DNA of 64,000 nucleotides, taken from contig NBAZ01000001.1 in assembly GCA_002794735.1 (NCBI GenBank), positions 1,054,001 to 1,118,000 on the forward strand, given 5' to 3'. This document shows positions 22,464 through 33,420 of the stretch, piece after piece (positions within the stretch are counted from its first letter, which is position 1; each line of letters opens with the position of its first letter). A program made the position numbers and the translations under genes. The stretch is from Pyrrhoderma lamaoense. Taxonomy: Eukaryota > Basidiomycota > Agaricomycetes > Hymenochaetales > Hymenochaetaceae. The notes under the pieces were generated by a model. That model saw only the letters and a list, made by a program, of their open reading frames with translations, had not been told where the DNA came from and did no database searches.

Positions 22464-25300
22464 TCAAAAGGATTCTAAATCCTGGATGTCAAAGTAAGCC
22501 TTGATAGCCTCTTCGTTATCTACCTCTTCTATGAAGGATCGATTTTTTTTCTCTTCGTAATACTTCAAGAGCCTCTCGTTCCATTCAAGAACTCGAGGGT
22601 GTGCCATAATCCTGAAACCAATGAGTTTTGATCATCAATACAGTTTATAATGTATCCTCACTTGCTCCTCTCAAAGTTCAGGACTTGTAAGCCTTCAAGA
22701 TTTGTTGCCCTGGATAATGCCACATAGGCTTCAAATGTTGATATTATTTGAATAAGATCAACATAAACCATTTTTATCACTTACCTTGACCCTTCTCAAA
22801 CGTTCTACCTAAATCAACTTTGACGCGCTCGATGGTTTGTCCTTGAGATTTATGTATACTCATAGCCCAGGCAAGAATTAACGGCACTTGCTCTCGGCTT
22901 GCCTCAACATTCCCTAAAACGCTGACCGCTTCGAACTTCATTGGGATGCACAGTAACTTCATTCCGTTCGTAAATTGTACTAGAGGCCATGACCTAGGGT
23001 TTGTACTAAGTTTTTCCAAGGCAATGCCTTTTACTTGATTTGGTGTACTATTGTCCCCGTCGTCAGGTACAGCAAACTGAATTTGGTCTCTATGTGCTTC
23101 GTGCGGAGTCTTAAACTCAACTATTCGTCCGAGTGATCCATTGACAAGACCTGCTTCGGACATATTCTAGTTGAGATTCAGCTTCAAAGATCGTATTGAG
23201 AGTACGGAAGAGCATACCATAACTAACATCACTTGTGCCCCGATCTAAATTGCTTATACATGGGGATAGGAACACTAAATTCATGTTTATTTTGACATAC
23301 CTTCAGCGTCAATTCCCGAACCGCGACTAATTTATTAAGTACGCTTTCCATATATTTATGGGATACTAGCTGCCCCCTTGAATCAACGCCTTGACGATCA
23401 CTCGCTATGTAAGTGTGTGTTGGATTTGGTAGAATTTTTAGTCGCGCCTTATTAGCGTGGAATACTTCCACTCGTAGAGGGTATCTGGGAGAGAGTTTTG
23501 GAAACACGAAACACTACTACTTTAAACGGATGCTTACAATTCAGTAGGTTCAATACCGTCCGGATAAACAACCTCTCGAGATAAAGCCTGAAACCGAGCT
23601 TCGTCTTCTTCACTTATAGTGCCATACCGCATACTATTTAGCATTTTAACAAATACTTGTTGAATAAGAAGTTAATTAGCTTCCCATATAAAAGAGAAGA
23701 AAGATAGAGGCCCACTGTTATCCCTTTGCCGGAAAACCTGATCCAGTACTACTGGAGTTCCAACACAGCGATCCCATGATTCCGCCTCAAAAGCAAATGT
23801 TATGGGGACGGGTATTCCATCGTACTTGTCAGGTACTGGTGGAAGCTGGCAAAAATCACCTGAGACAATTAACTAGCTGTAGATATGAATGGATGATTAA
23901 ATGTGAGATCCCGTGGTCAGCGCTCACCTGAATTCCTCCAAAAGGTTTGTTATTGCCTCGAATTGTCCGGGCTATATGTTCCTTTGATTTCTGTTAGTAT
24001 TATAAAATAGATGAAAGTAAATAAGACATATTACATACAACTTTGTCAAATAGAACACCGTCTATCATCGAAACTGTGATATTGATTAGCATTGAATTAG
24101 CCGAAGGAGGTCAAGGAAGATGAACTAACTCTCATCGATAATAAGGGTCTTTACATTGACCCACCGTGAGATTGCATATGCAGACCCTCTGACCGTTTCG
24201 ACGAGATTTTCAACCTTCCCTTTCCCTAACTTTATACCCGCAAAGGAATGTAACGTCTGTCCTCCAATATTAACTGCTGCAATACCAGTTGAAGCAGTAA
24301 TACCCAGTTCATTGATATTCCCACTTCTCATATAAGTTATTATGGCTCTAAGCAGGACAGATTTCCCAGTACCTGATTGACGTACATGACACCGCGATCG
24401 TGAGTAAGATTAGACTTTCAACTTAAATCAAGAAAAAGGATGAGTGCCATAAGGATACGAACCTGCTGCGCCAGTGAAGAAAACACTCTCCCCACGTTTA
24501 ACACGCTCTAAGACCTCTTTTTGTTGTACAGAGAGCTGTAAGTCTGGAGGGTTCTGTGGAAGTTTATCCTCTTCACCCCAGGTTTCTCGTGCTCGAGGTA
24601 ATCCAATCTCTATTCTAATGTCATCTTCGTCTCTAGTCACTTCTTCATCATGAGTGTCATCAAGCGTCTGTTCTTCAACTATACGAAGTTGAAAAAAAGA
24701 GCAGGTACTAAATATAGAATGAACCTAGTAACGAGAACGAAATCTTACCTATCATCTCATCACTACGATAAGATATATCTCCTTCAAAAGGTTGTGAAGA
24801 ACTAGCTTTATAGCATAATGCAATTTTAAATAAGAACATCTGTGCCTTTTGCACAGGCACACGACCATAATCTCAAATTTCAAATGATAACACTCACACC
24901 CGCCGTCCCATTCTGCAATCCACCTCTCAGCTTCCCATATTGTAGAAAATTCAAATATCTTTGTATATGGAAAGGCTATGATCTGAGGAGTGCATTTGTC
25001 CAACGTTAATTGTTTTTAGGCGCCCGAAGGAGTAATCAAGGATCAGTGATCTACATTCAGGTTACAGCCTCGAATCCAAGTCTTACAGTATTTCTGCACT
25101 ACAAAGATCCAGATATCAGTACTATTAGACTAGCATATATAGAGCGATCTGGTCCGTAACTATCTTGGTCAAAGTGGGGGTACATACCTCCTCCCAACTG
25201 AAGAACACACCAACCCGAGGACCACTACGTTGGGACAAATTTGGGAAAGCAAAAACTTGAGCAGCATAGTATTTTTGGTATCTATGTCTTCTTCTCTTAA
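22464..25300 (-). CDS. PIF1: PIF1-type DNA helicase with N-terminal RNase H1-type hybrid-binding domain
   Basis: A superfamily 1B 5'-3' helicase acting on G-quadruplexes, telomeres, mtDNA and R-loop-prone sites. The helicase core is spread over many short exons: SVQQKEVLERVKRGESVFF, Walker A TGAAGTGKS (split by an intron), TASTGIAAVNIGGQTLHSFAG, Walker B LIIDES, DFCQLPPVPD, IGAQVMLVM, SEAGLVNGSLG, AWAMSIHKSQGQTIERVKVD and YVALSRATNLEGLQVL, ending DIQDLESF. Upstream, three pieces join in phase: KYYAAQVFAF...RVGVFFSWEE (ending at 25188), a 12-nt exon CRNT (25087-25098), and IIAFPYTKIFEFSTIWEAER. Together they match the RNase H1 hybrid-binding (viroplasmin-like) pattern. The 5' end is unresolved: I found no ATG in frame with the first domain exon, so another exon is expected near 25300-25400. 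Confidence 0.85.
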
Positions 25301-25429
25301 TTGGGTATCAAGCATTTCGATGGGTAGTGGACCCTGTGTAACATAAGACAATACTGTATACTCGTGTGAAATCCCTTAATGAAGAGTTTTTTGTGCACTT
25401 TCCATCGTGACAAGAAGACACGGTCCGTC

Positions 25430-25435
25430 ACGCGT
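25430..25435. promoter_or_regulatory. ACGCGT (MCB-like) upstream of the PIF1 gene
   Basis: TCACGCGTCGCGA lies about 130 bases upstream of the first recognised PIF1 exon. The MCB core and overlapping CGCGA word fit an MBF-type G1/S element; this is inferred from yeast, not shown here. Confidence 0.35.
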
Positions 25436-25722
25436 CGCGAAAACCTCTGTAATTTAATTAGTGTTTCGAGTATTTTGGGCGCCTAATTTTATTGCGATAT
25501 TGAGCTCAATACTGTTGATTACAATTATCTTCATTATCATTACATCGTGTATTAAATATATCATTTACATATATAAGACTTATTATCTAATTCACTAGAC
25601 AATGCAAAAATCTTCAGTCGATCCTTTAACCAATTACAAATATAAAACAAAATCTCCAGAGTGTAAATTCGAATTCAAGGTAGAAAATCAGATACAATAA
25701 TTTGACTGGAATAAGCTGTGGC

Positions 25723-27752
25723 TTAGACCACCTCGACAAAGTTAGCGGGAAATATTCCTTCTTTACCATCCAATTTTCCGGTCCACCTTAGTAATAGCGT
25801 TGACAATCGTTAGTAAAGATGATTTATGTGATTATGCTAGATTATGAAGAACTCACCAGTCATCCGTCTTATTAGTTTTTTTCGTGATGATGATTACTTG
25901 ACCTTTCTTGAATGGGAGGTCACCAGGCTGAAGATTGACATTTTAATGGGGTTTTGCGAGATCAGCAAGTTTTAAAAAACCATAAGAACATACCTCAACG
26001 GCACTAAAATCATATAAAGCTATAGCCCGTCCAACGCCTTCATGAGGAGCCAAGGGCTTAAGAAGACCAGCTTTTGGAGTCAGTCGAGGCTTGTCTTCTG
26101 GAGACGAAGCCAAGCGAATCTGGCCCTCATCGTGGTTATCCCCATATTCGTCGTGTGAGAAAGGATCCAGTGATTGCGATTTGTAAGTGAATGGGTTGGA
26201 GCCCAAGCGAGAGGTACCATTGTTTTTTCCTTGATTAAGATACGATGCATTACTTATACTACGGTTGTGAGAAGAAAGAGAAGATGAGGTCTTATTGATA
26301 TTTGGAAAAGGTGGTAGATCATTAAAAGGAGATGCTGGATTATATGTTGATGAATGAGGCGATGAACGAAGACTCAGTGTTGGACGATGCGATGAACGAG
26401 AAGAAGAAAAACTATTTGCACTTGGACTAGGAGCCACATAATCGGAATCAAAGTGAGTTGTGAACGTGGTTGGAGCAGAACCATCGTCGATGAGATTCCC
26501 GACCATTGGAGACTTTGGTTGGTCACGAGTGATAGACTGGTTCACACTCTGTCCGTTTTCTGAAGTAAAGTCACTGTCCGAGTCATTGTGGAAGTAAGAT
26601 CCGTTGGTCTTCTTTCTTCCCCAGTGCGGCGGAGGAAACGAGGAGATAGATTCACCTTTCTTCCGCCTCGAGTTCGGTGGCATCTCACTTCCTGGACTTG
26701 CTACACCTCCAAACATATATCCTGAGCCCCCTGTACTGGATTGATTCAAGGAACCAATTTCTGCTGAATCATCAATCCACTTGCGTCCTCCAGGCATTCC
26801 AACACACGCTTCGAGTGTTTTGATAAGAGGCTGTGCCCATTCCGGAGGATCTATGGCTCCGGAGAGGAGTTGCTTGACAGATACATCGGACTGGTAAGCA
26901 ATTGCATTTGCATCTTGTCTTTCGACGATAACAGAGCCTTCAACTGAGACACCTCCGAAAAGACCTCTTGTCTTACTATAACTATACATAGCTGCAACCT
27001 TCCCGAAGTGTTGAGAGAGCCGAGGGCTTCCCCATTACGTCCCAGAGGTCCTATTGCAACACTCATATTCCCACCTAAAGTAAGTGAGCCTGCAGACATA
27101 AATGATCGCTTTATTTGTATTAGCCACCGGCGCGCATATAAAGAGATTTGAGGAAACATACAACAGCCTGATATAGATAGATAATGATTTAACTAAATGA
27201 GTTATATATATAATTCATTTCACAAGATAGAACTTACAGATCTTGAGTTCAATACTATGAGGAAGTCCGTCATTTCAGCACCAGCCTGGCCACCAACGCC
27301 AAGACCAGCAGTTCCGATCGCACTTGGGCCGACCAAGCTGAGAATGTATGAGTGAGTTGGATTTGAACTTTCATCTTTGCGCCGACTTACATCCATCTTC
27401 TAGTTTTGCTATGACGATACCACTTCCGGCACGAGCAGAGAAGAGAAATCCGGCCTTGATGATTGTGAAGATAGCGAAACCCTTGGCTTGCTCAAGGACT
27501 TGTCGAGGAATAACCTGAACCACAGTAATCTGTGAGTGCTTCTTCTTGCAAGTTAGCTACATTACTCACCCCGTCAAGGCCATTGTTACCATTATCTACA
27601 AATGACTTGACTATAATCCGAAGAAACAGGAAATAACACAATGAATATTACAAATTTGATTTCTCTTGTGTGGAAAACCTTCACTAACAGATCTTTGCAG
27701 CTTTCTGACATTCCTTCGGTAGGGGTTGAGGGAGAGGACTGCTGAATTTCAT
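25723..27752 (-). CDS. LSB3: SYLF (Ysc84) plus SH3 actin-patch protein, SH3YL1/Lsb3-like
   Basis: This family binds actin and phosphoinositides through the SYLF domain, and binds Las17/WASP through its SH3 domain at endocytic patches. The start MKFSSPLPQPLPKECQKAAK (27752) is split by an intron and continues IFKSFVDNGNNGLDGVIP, then QAKGFAIFTIIKAGFLFSAR, GSGIVIAKLEDG, AIGTAGLGVGGQAGAE, SLGGNMSVAIGPLGRN-like and YSYSKTRGLFGGVSVEGS. After a long Ser/Pro-rich disordered linker comes the SH3 domain: GRAIALYDFSAVE, GDLPFKKGQVIIITKK, DDWWTGKLDGKEGIFPANFV, ending EVV. Full family architecture is present with no break seen. Confidence 0.93.
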
Positions 27753-28111
27753 CCAAAAAGTCTAAAGTGGAGTCGGGTGAGAGGGGATACCAAAGAAGAT
27801 GAAGTGAGATGAGTGAAAGTTCAAGGACAAGATTGTTTAAGACGCACAGCACATGCGTGGGGTGATGAATTGTAACGACCAGTACTTATGACTAAAGACG
27901 GATGATCGGTAGGAAGGATCCGCGTCCGCGCTTTATTATTTTTCGGTCCGCGCCGTCGAAGTCGACTATTGAACGGAGAATTCAATTATCAACAAGCTGG
28001 ATTCTTCAAACCATCACATCATCGGGTAACAAGTAGTAACAGAGTGAGTAATTGGTCCCGTAAGACTAAAACATGCCCTCGGTCGGACAGTCCATCGCAC
28101 TAAGTTGAATT
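27753..28111. promoter_or_regulatory. Divergent promoter, LSB3-like gene / FPG
   Basis: 359 bases between divergent starts. GC-rich words (cgcgtccgcgc, ggtccgcgccg) lie near 27918-27955; no other feature. Confidence 0.4.
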
Positions 28112-29662
28112 ATGCCTGAACTACCAGGTATGATTAGTCATGTTTCACATATAGAAAATATACATCTGGTTCTGACGTCATTCATATCGCGCAAAGAGGT
28201 GGAGAGAGCCGCAAGGTTATTCCATGAAAGAGGAAACGGTAAAATCATCTCGAAGATTGAGACTACGGAGGATACCATTGTTTATCAGGGCACTACACAT
28301 TCTGAATTCGTGAGTTCGTCAAGATGCCAACTCGCAAAGCCTTTTTCTCTGTTGTACTGAACTCACGTGGCATCTAGGCGGATGAGATCCAAGGAAGGAA
28401 AATCACCTCCGTAAAGCGTTATGGAAAAGTGTTTTATGTTGAGCTAGATGGGAAAGGCCGAATGCCAGTGCTTCATTTTGGTATGACAGGCAACATTATT
28501 GTACGCCTATTTCCACTAAAAACTCTGGGAAATTGAGCTAAGTTTTCGTTCTCTTGTATCAAGATCAAAGGTGAAGTACCTTTATACTACAAGGAAGGTC
28601 CTAAAAAAGGAGAAACCCAATGGCCACCAAGATTTATGAAAGTGAGCTAGGATCAGACAGTCAATAAAACATGTATCAACCTTGACCCTTCTGTCTATTC
28701 TCTAGTTCATCCTTCATCTCTCCAACCCAACCGAATCTTCGACCCAGAATCAAACTGAGGCACACCAGGAGGAAACCCAGATCGCTTTTGTAGATGCCCG
28801 TCGTCTAGGCCGTATTAGGCTCTGTCAGTATCCTCTCAAAGAGCCACCTATATCATCTCTTGGGTTTGATCCCATACTTAGCATGCCACCTTGGAAGAAT
28901 TCTCGGAAAAGGTCCTTAAGCGATCTTGTCCTGTCAAAGCGTTATTACTTGACCAATCTTTCAGCGCGGGAGTAGGGAACTGGGTTGCTGGTGTGTACAT
29001 AGCTTTCTTGATGAATCTAAATATTATACTGTCATGTACTTATAATTACCCTGATTCTTCACGTGCTAGATGAGATACTCTATCATTCTCGAATCCATCC
29101 TGAACAGAGATGCAATACCTTAAGCTCTGAACAAGTAACTTCACTACACAGGAATACTGCCTATGTTTGCGAGACCGCCGTTTCTGTTAACGCCAACTCC
29201 AACAAATTCCCTGATAACTGGTTATTCAAACATCGATGGGTAGGTGCTTTCGTTTCGAAGTTGCTTAGTGCTTAATGTAAGCTTACATGGTTATCCTCAA
29301 TAGGGAAAGGGAAAACGAAAAGCAACAAGCTCACTAAAACTCGTAAGTAGATGGATTCTTAATCTCAGAATAAAGAAACAGCTTCTTTTACGTATACTAG
29401 TCCATATAAACCATCTACATCCATTAATCTCTTAATCACTGAATAGCTCTCGGGACAACCCGCAACTATCAAGTGGCTAACCGTCGGTGGACGTACGTCC
29501 GCATATGTAGTAGAACTACAAAAAATTTGTTCTGATACGACGGTCAATGGTTCTGCTCGTGCTCGGGCTAAAAAACAAAAAAGTGAAGAGCAAGAGCAAG
29601 ACGAAGATAGTGACTTGACAGCTCTTTCGGAACTTGAGGCTGAATATGATCGTGATTCATGA
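28112..29662 (+). CDS. Formamidopyrimidine-DNA glycosylase (Fpg/Nei family, zincless)
   Basis: A base-excision repair glycosylase/AP lyase for oxidised purines. A 16-nt first exon supplies MPELP, and the next exon (28197) completes the catalytic N-terminus MPELPEVERAARLF, with Pro at mature position 1 and Glu2. Then come KRYGKVFYVELDG with the conserved hairpin Lys, LHFGMTGNI, DARRLGRIRL, the H2TH core VKALLLDQSFSAGVGNWVAD and ILYHSRIHPEQ. The C-terminus has the zincless finger of plant/fungal enzymes: FPDNWLFKHRWGKGK and IKWLTVGGRTSAYVVELQ. One base is missing at about 28886-28891 (ccaccttgg), splitting MPP|LEEFSEKVLKR. The stop at 29662 may itself follow a second missing base, since a basic in-phase tail exon (KINKRPRRAQSRKN) ends at 29869. 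Confidence 0.9.
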
Positions 29663-30098
29663 TACTGCTGCTGAACCTATCAGTGAGGTAAAAGATGAAA
29701 AGCAAATAAAGTACGGGTACGTATTCAATATGGCCTTTTGAGTATCTTTTCCTCTCCCCTAGAGGCTGACTGGGAACATTCTACTGTTTAGAAGATCAAT
29801 AAACGGCCTCGTAGAGCACAAAGCCGCAAGAACAACAACAGCAGCAGCAGCAAGACCAGCAACAACTGAGGAGTAAAAGACGCAGGAAGGACTGAGATGA
29901 CTTGGCAACTTTTTAAAAGAGTTTATAATATCTCTGTCATTATGGATGTATCTTGTATATAAGATATCACTAGACTACTTTTATTCCAACCCATCCAGGT
30001 CGTGGGTACATAATAAACAATGAATGATGCATCGTACGCTGTGCAAAAGGAAAGAGAAGAGTAAAAAAAAATTGATAATTCCAGTACACACGGGATCT

Positions 30099-32998
30099 TT
30101 ACAACCTCTGACGTTTCCCAACTCCCTTCCTATCCGGGTGGCTACTCTTCCGCTTCACACTCTCAACAAGACTATTCAGACTCTGCGATGAGGGTGCACC
30201 ATCAATCTTCTCATCACGGTCTTTCACGCCAGATGGTTTTTCTTGTTCTTCACGAGATTGTTTCGTGTGTTGTCTCTTCGAGCGTTCGTCTAGCAAAGCT
30301 GACATGCTTTTCGTCTTCTTGAAACTACAAAAGGGTTGTAGATGTAGATATAATCAGTTGATTATTTCAAACAGACTCTTGATTTGAAGTAAATCAAATT
30401 GAGGGGGATGAACTTACTGAGGATTACTAGGATCAATAGCAAACGTATGATCCTCATGTAAAGCCTTAAACCGTTCGTCTTTAACATCAATCTGGAAATC
30501 CTCTTGTAACTCTTCTTCTCCTCCCTTCCCTTTCTTCTTATCCTTATTTTTGAATTTGTTCTTCTTGCCTTTGACTTTCTCAGCCTTGATGATCGACTTC
30601 ATATCAAAGTGGTTATGAAGACCTGATTCGGTTGTGTCGTCAGGAGCTACGAGGAGTTCGAGTTCAGCTTCTGTTGCTGGTCGTCTCCCCTCGGATTCGG
30701 GTTCTGGGCTTGCATCGTCTCTTTCTCCCCTTTTATTCGACTTTTTGGTTTTCTTGGACCTGTTGCTCTCTCTCTCTTCGACTACTTCCTCTTCACTATT
30801 GCTCTCCTCACCAAAGAAATCATCATCGATTTCCTTCTTATTCTTTTTCCCTTTCTTCCCGTTCTCGTCACCTTCTGAAGCACCAATCTTCCCTTCCTTC
30901 TTCTCTTTCATCTCGTTCTTTCTTGCTTGTCGCTTCTCCTTCTGCTTACGTTTATACTTCTCCAGCGTCGTCTCCTCAGCATTGGCATTCGCCTCACTCA
31001 GCCCAGGTAAGAACGTAATCTCCATATCACCCTCAGCTTTCCCACCTCCATCTTCCCCTTCATGATCATCATCACTACCGAATGGGTTGCTATCCCACCC
31101 TTCAGGCATCTCGTCCCTCCCTCCTCCAAGTAGCAGCTTCCTCAACCTCTCACGTTCAGACTTCGCATCACCCTCCGCCCTTTTCTGTTTTTGCTTTTGC
31201 CCTTGATTATGTTTACCGTCGTCTGAGTCAGCTTCTGACCCGGAAGAAGAAGCAATAAGCCCTCTAAAGTCTCCTTCCTCAATCTCCTTCTTCGTCAACG
31301 TTCTCCTCGTCATTTTGTTCCTCTCTGGATCGTCCTCGTCCCACTTTAACTGAACCCTGGAATGCCTCAGAGCGTCCGTTGAGAAGTCAAGGGGTTTGTA
31401 AAGCCCGGGAGCAAGGGTATCTACTACGGAGGATGACGTTGCTTTTCCATTATCATTGTTATTCGGAAGGGATGACTCGGTGGAAGGCGTTGCTTCGTCT
31501 CGGGGTATGTCATCGTCAAAAGACATTTCATCAGGGACGTAGCTGATGTCGAAGACATTTGCGGAACGTTCGAGTTCGGTGCCGTTTAGCTCGGAGACTA
31601 TGTGTGAGGCTGCTTCGGGGGTATCACAGGTGACGACGGCATAGTAGTATCTGGGTAGTAAGGTTTAGATTAATTTGAGAGTTACAGGCAGGAAAGGTGC
31701 ACCCTATATATATGCTACTCACCGAAGTCTTTCTAGTTGATATTTCCGTAAAGCTTTTTCGTTATACTCTTGCCCATCATCCTCCTCAATTAAACTTCCC
31801 GTGAGATCATCTTCATCACGTCCTTTAGCTCGTCTGAAAATTTCCTTTGGCGGCCCTTCAACTTCCTCCTTCTTTAGTCTCTCCTTCCCAAACTGAGATG
31901 GATATATGCGTACGCTAAGTATCCTACCACGTACGATCTTAGGTCCTGAATCTGTAGCGGCAATATCGTCTTTCCTCCGTTTCCCACCCTTCTTCTTTTG
32001 ATGCTGTTGTTGATTGGCAGAATTCTTGTCTTCGGTGACGGGGGTGATGAGAGCAGGGGCGGAGGGGGATACGAGCGATGAGAAGATTTTGTACAGATGG
32101 GTCGCACGGACGTAGTCCCAGTCAAGGTTGACAACCGCCAGTCTATTCGTCTTGATCACATCACCCTCATCACTACTACTTGCATCATCGTCATCGCCTT
32201 CTGCTTCATCAGCCACTCCAGTGCTCTTAGCCTCAGCCTTTGTGCCTTTCTTAAGCTTCTTGGTAGATGTTACCTCGGCATATGCGGCCGCCTGAGCTTC
32301 GAGCTCTGCATACAGATCTGTGTTGTCAACGTCCTCGTTGAGATCTACTTCCAGATTTTCATCCCCGGAGTCATATTCATCGTCGTCATTTGCGAGGATA
32401 GGAATAGGTTTTGAAATATGTCGGCCTAGAACGACTTGACCCGTTTCATCTTCATCATCTTCATCTTCATCAGAGCTGTCACTTATTTTATCACTATTAT
32501 TGTCCTGATCGTCTATGCGCTTTGTTGGTTTTTGATAATCAGAATCGTCTTCGTCAGAAGATTCAAGTAAGACTTCTCCACGGGCATAGTCTATGAGTTT
32601 TGGTTCCTGAGCGTCTGGAGCAACGTTGGATGTTTTTGATTTTTTGAGTTCAGAGTCGTCGTTCGTTTCTAACTTGTAGAACCGTCTAAGGTCTTCCTTG
32701 TCGTGTGTGACAGACTTGTATCTACCGTATTTGTCTACTGCATGACCGGCTGTCAGACAGGAAAGAAAGGTTCATCAGGATCAAAGAAAATATGTGAGCG
32801 TTCGGCTGTGAGTATGGGAGAGTGAGAGAAAGGCAGGGAATGGGTACCTTTTGATTTTTTATTTTTGCTGGTAGAGCCAGACGGACCTTGGTCGAATATT
32901 GCCTTGAAGCGGTCATCTACGACGACTTTTGAAGCCGCCTTTTTTGGACGACGAAAGCGAGGGTCATTATGTAGTCTAGCGAAACGGGAGTCGGCCAT
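30099..32998 (-). CDS. ESF1: Pre-rRNA-processing protein ESF1
   Basis: A nucleolar factor for early 18S rRNA processing and 40S biogenesis. Four exons (about 32839-32998, 31723-32752, 30418-31650, 30099-30324) join in phase. The start MADSRFARLHNDPRFRRPKK and KVVVDDRFKAIFD is the family hallmark. It is followed by DKYGRYKSVTHDKEDLRRFY, long acidic Asp/Glu tracts, TNRLAVVNLDWDYVRATHLY (the central RNA-binding-like domain), RILSVRIYPSQFGKERLKKE, YYYAVVTCDTPEAASHIV and VFDISYVPDEM. The C-terminal half is highly charged with many Lys-rich clusters, ending with FQIDVKDERFKALHEDHTFA and the basic KGVGKRQRL. No break seen. Confidence 0.95.
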
Positions 32999-33420
32999 TT
33001 GCAGAGGTCGTCGAGCACGGGTAGCTCGGGAGAGTGACCTGCGAGCAGTCGCTGTGCTAAATCTCTATTTGCTACAGCATTTTTGGCGCGGCCAATCAAG
33101 AGATAATTGATCGGACATTTACTATTATTAGCACCACACACCTCACTCCCGTCTCTATGGCAAGGGATTGCACATGTAATTCTCCCAGGAACATGGCTTT
33201 ATATAAACGAGCCAGCAATCATTCCGCCAACACTTTCCCACTTTCTTCGTCACTCGCCCTCTCTCTCTCTCTTTTCTTTCTTACTTTTTTTCACTTTTCT
33301 TTCGTAAACAGGCCGCAGGGCGACCTATCTTCACTTCGCTGTCCTCTTCGTTCTCAATTGTTCCATATTTCCAGCATACAAAGCTTTGAAAGCACTATCT
33401 TTCATTTCATTTATTAAATC
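32999..33420. promoter_or_regulatory. Divergent promoter, ESF1 / Kex2-repeat peptide
   Basis: 422 bases. The half next to 33421 has a strong CT-rich leader (ctctctctctcttttctttctta, 33256-33278) typical of highly expressed basidiomycete genes, suggesting good expression of the peptide precursor. Nothing else supported. Confidence 0.45.

Noticed and set aside
22464..25300. Helitron transposase (Pif1-like helicase)
   Set aside because: No Rep/HUH motif, no Helitron ends, and the helicase is intron-rich with a host-type N-terminal domain and intact coding frame.
31000..31300. Plus-strand frames opposite ESF1
   Set aside because: Ser/Phe-rich mirror translations of the acidic/basic ESF1 coding sequence.
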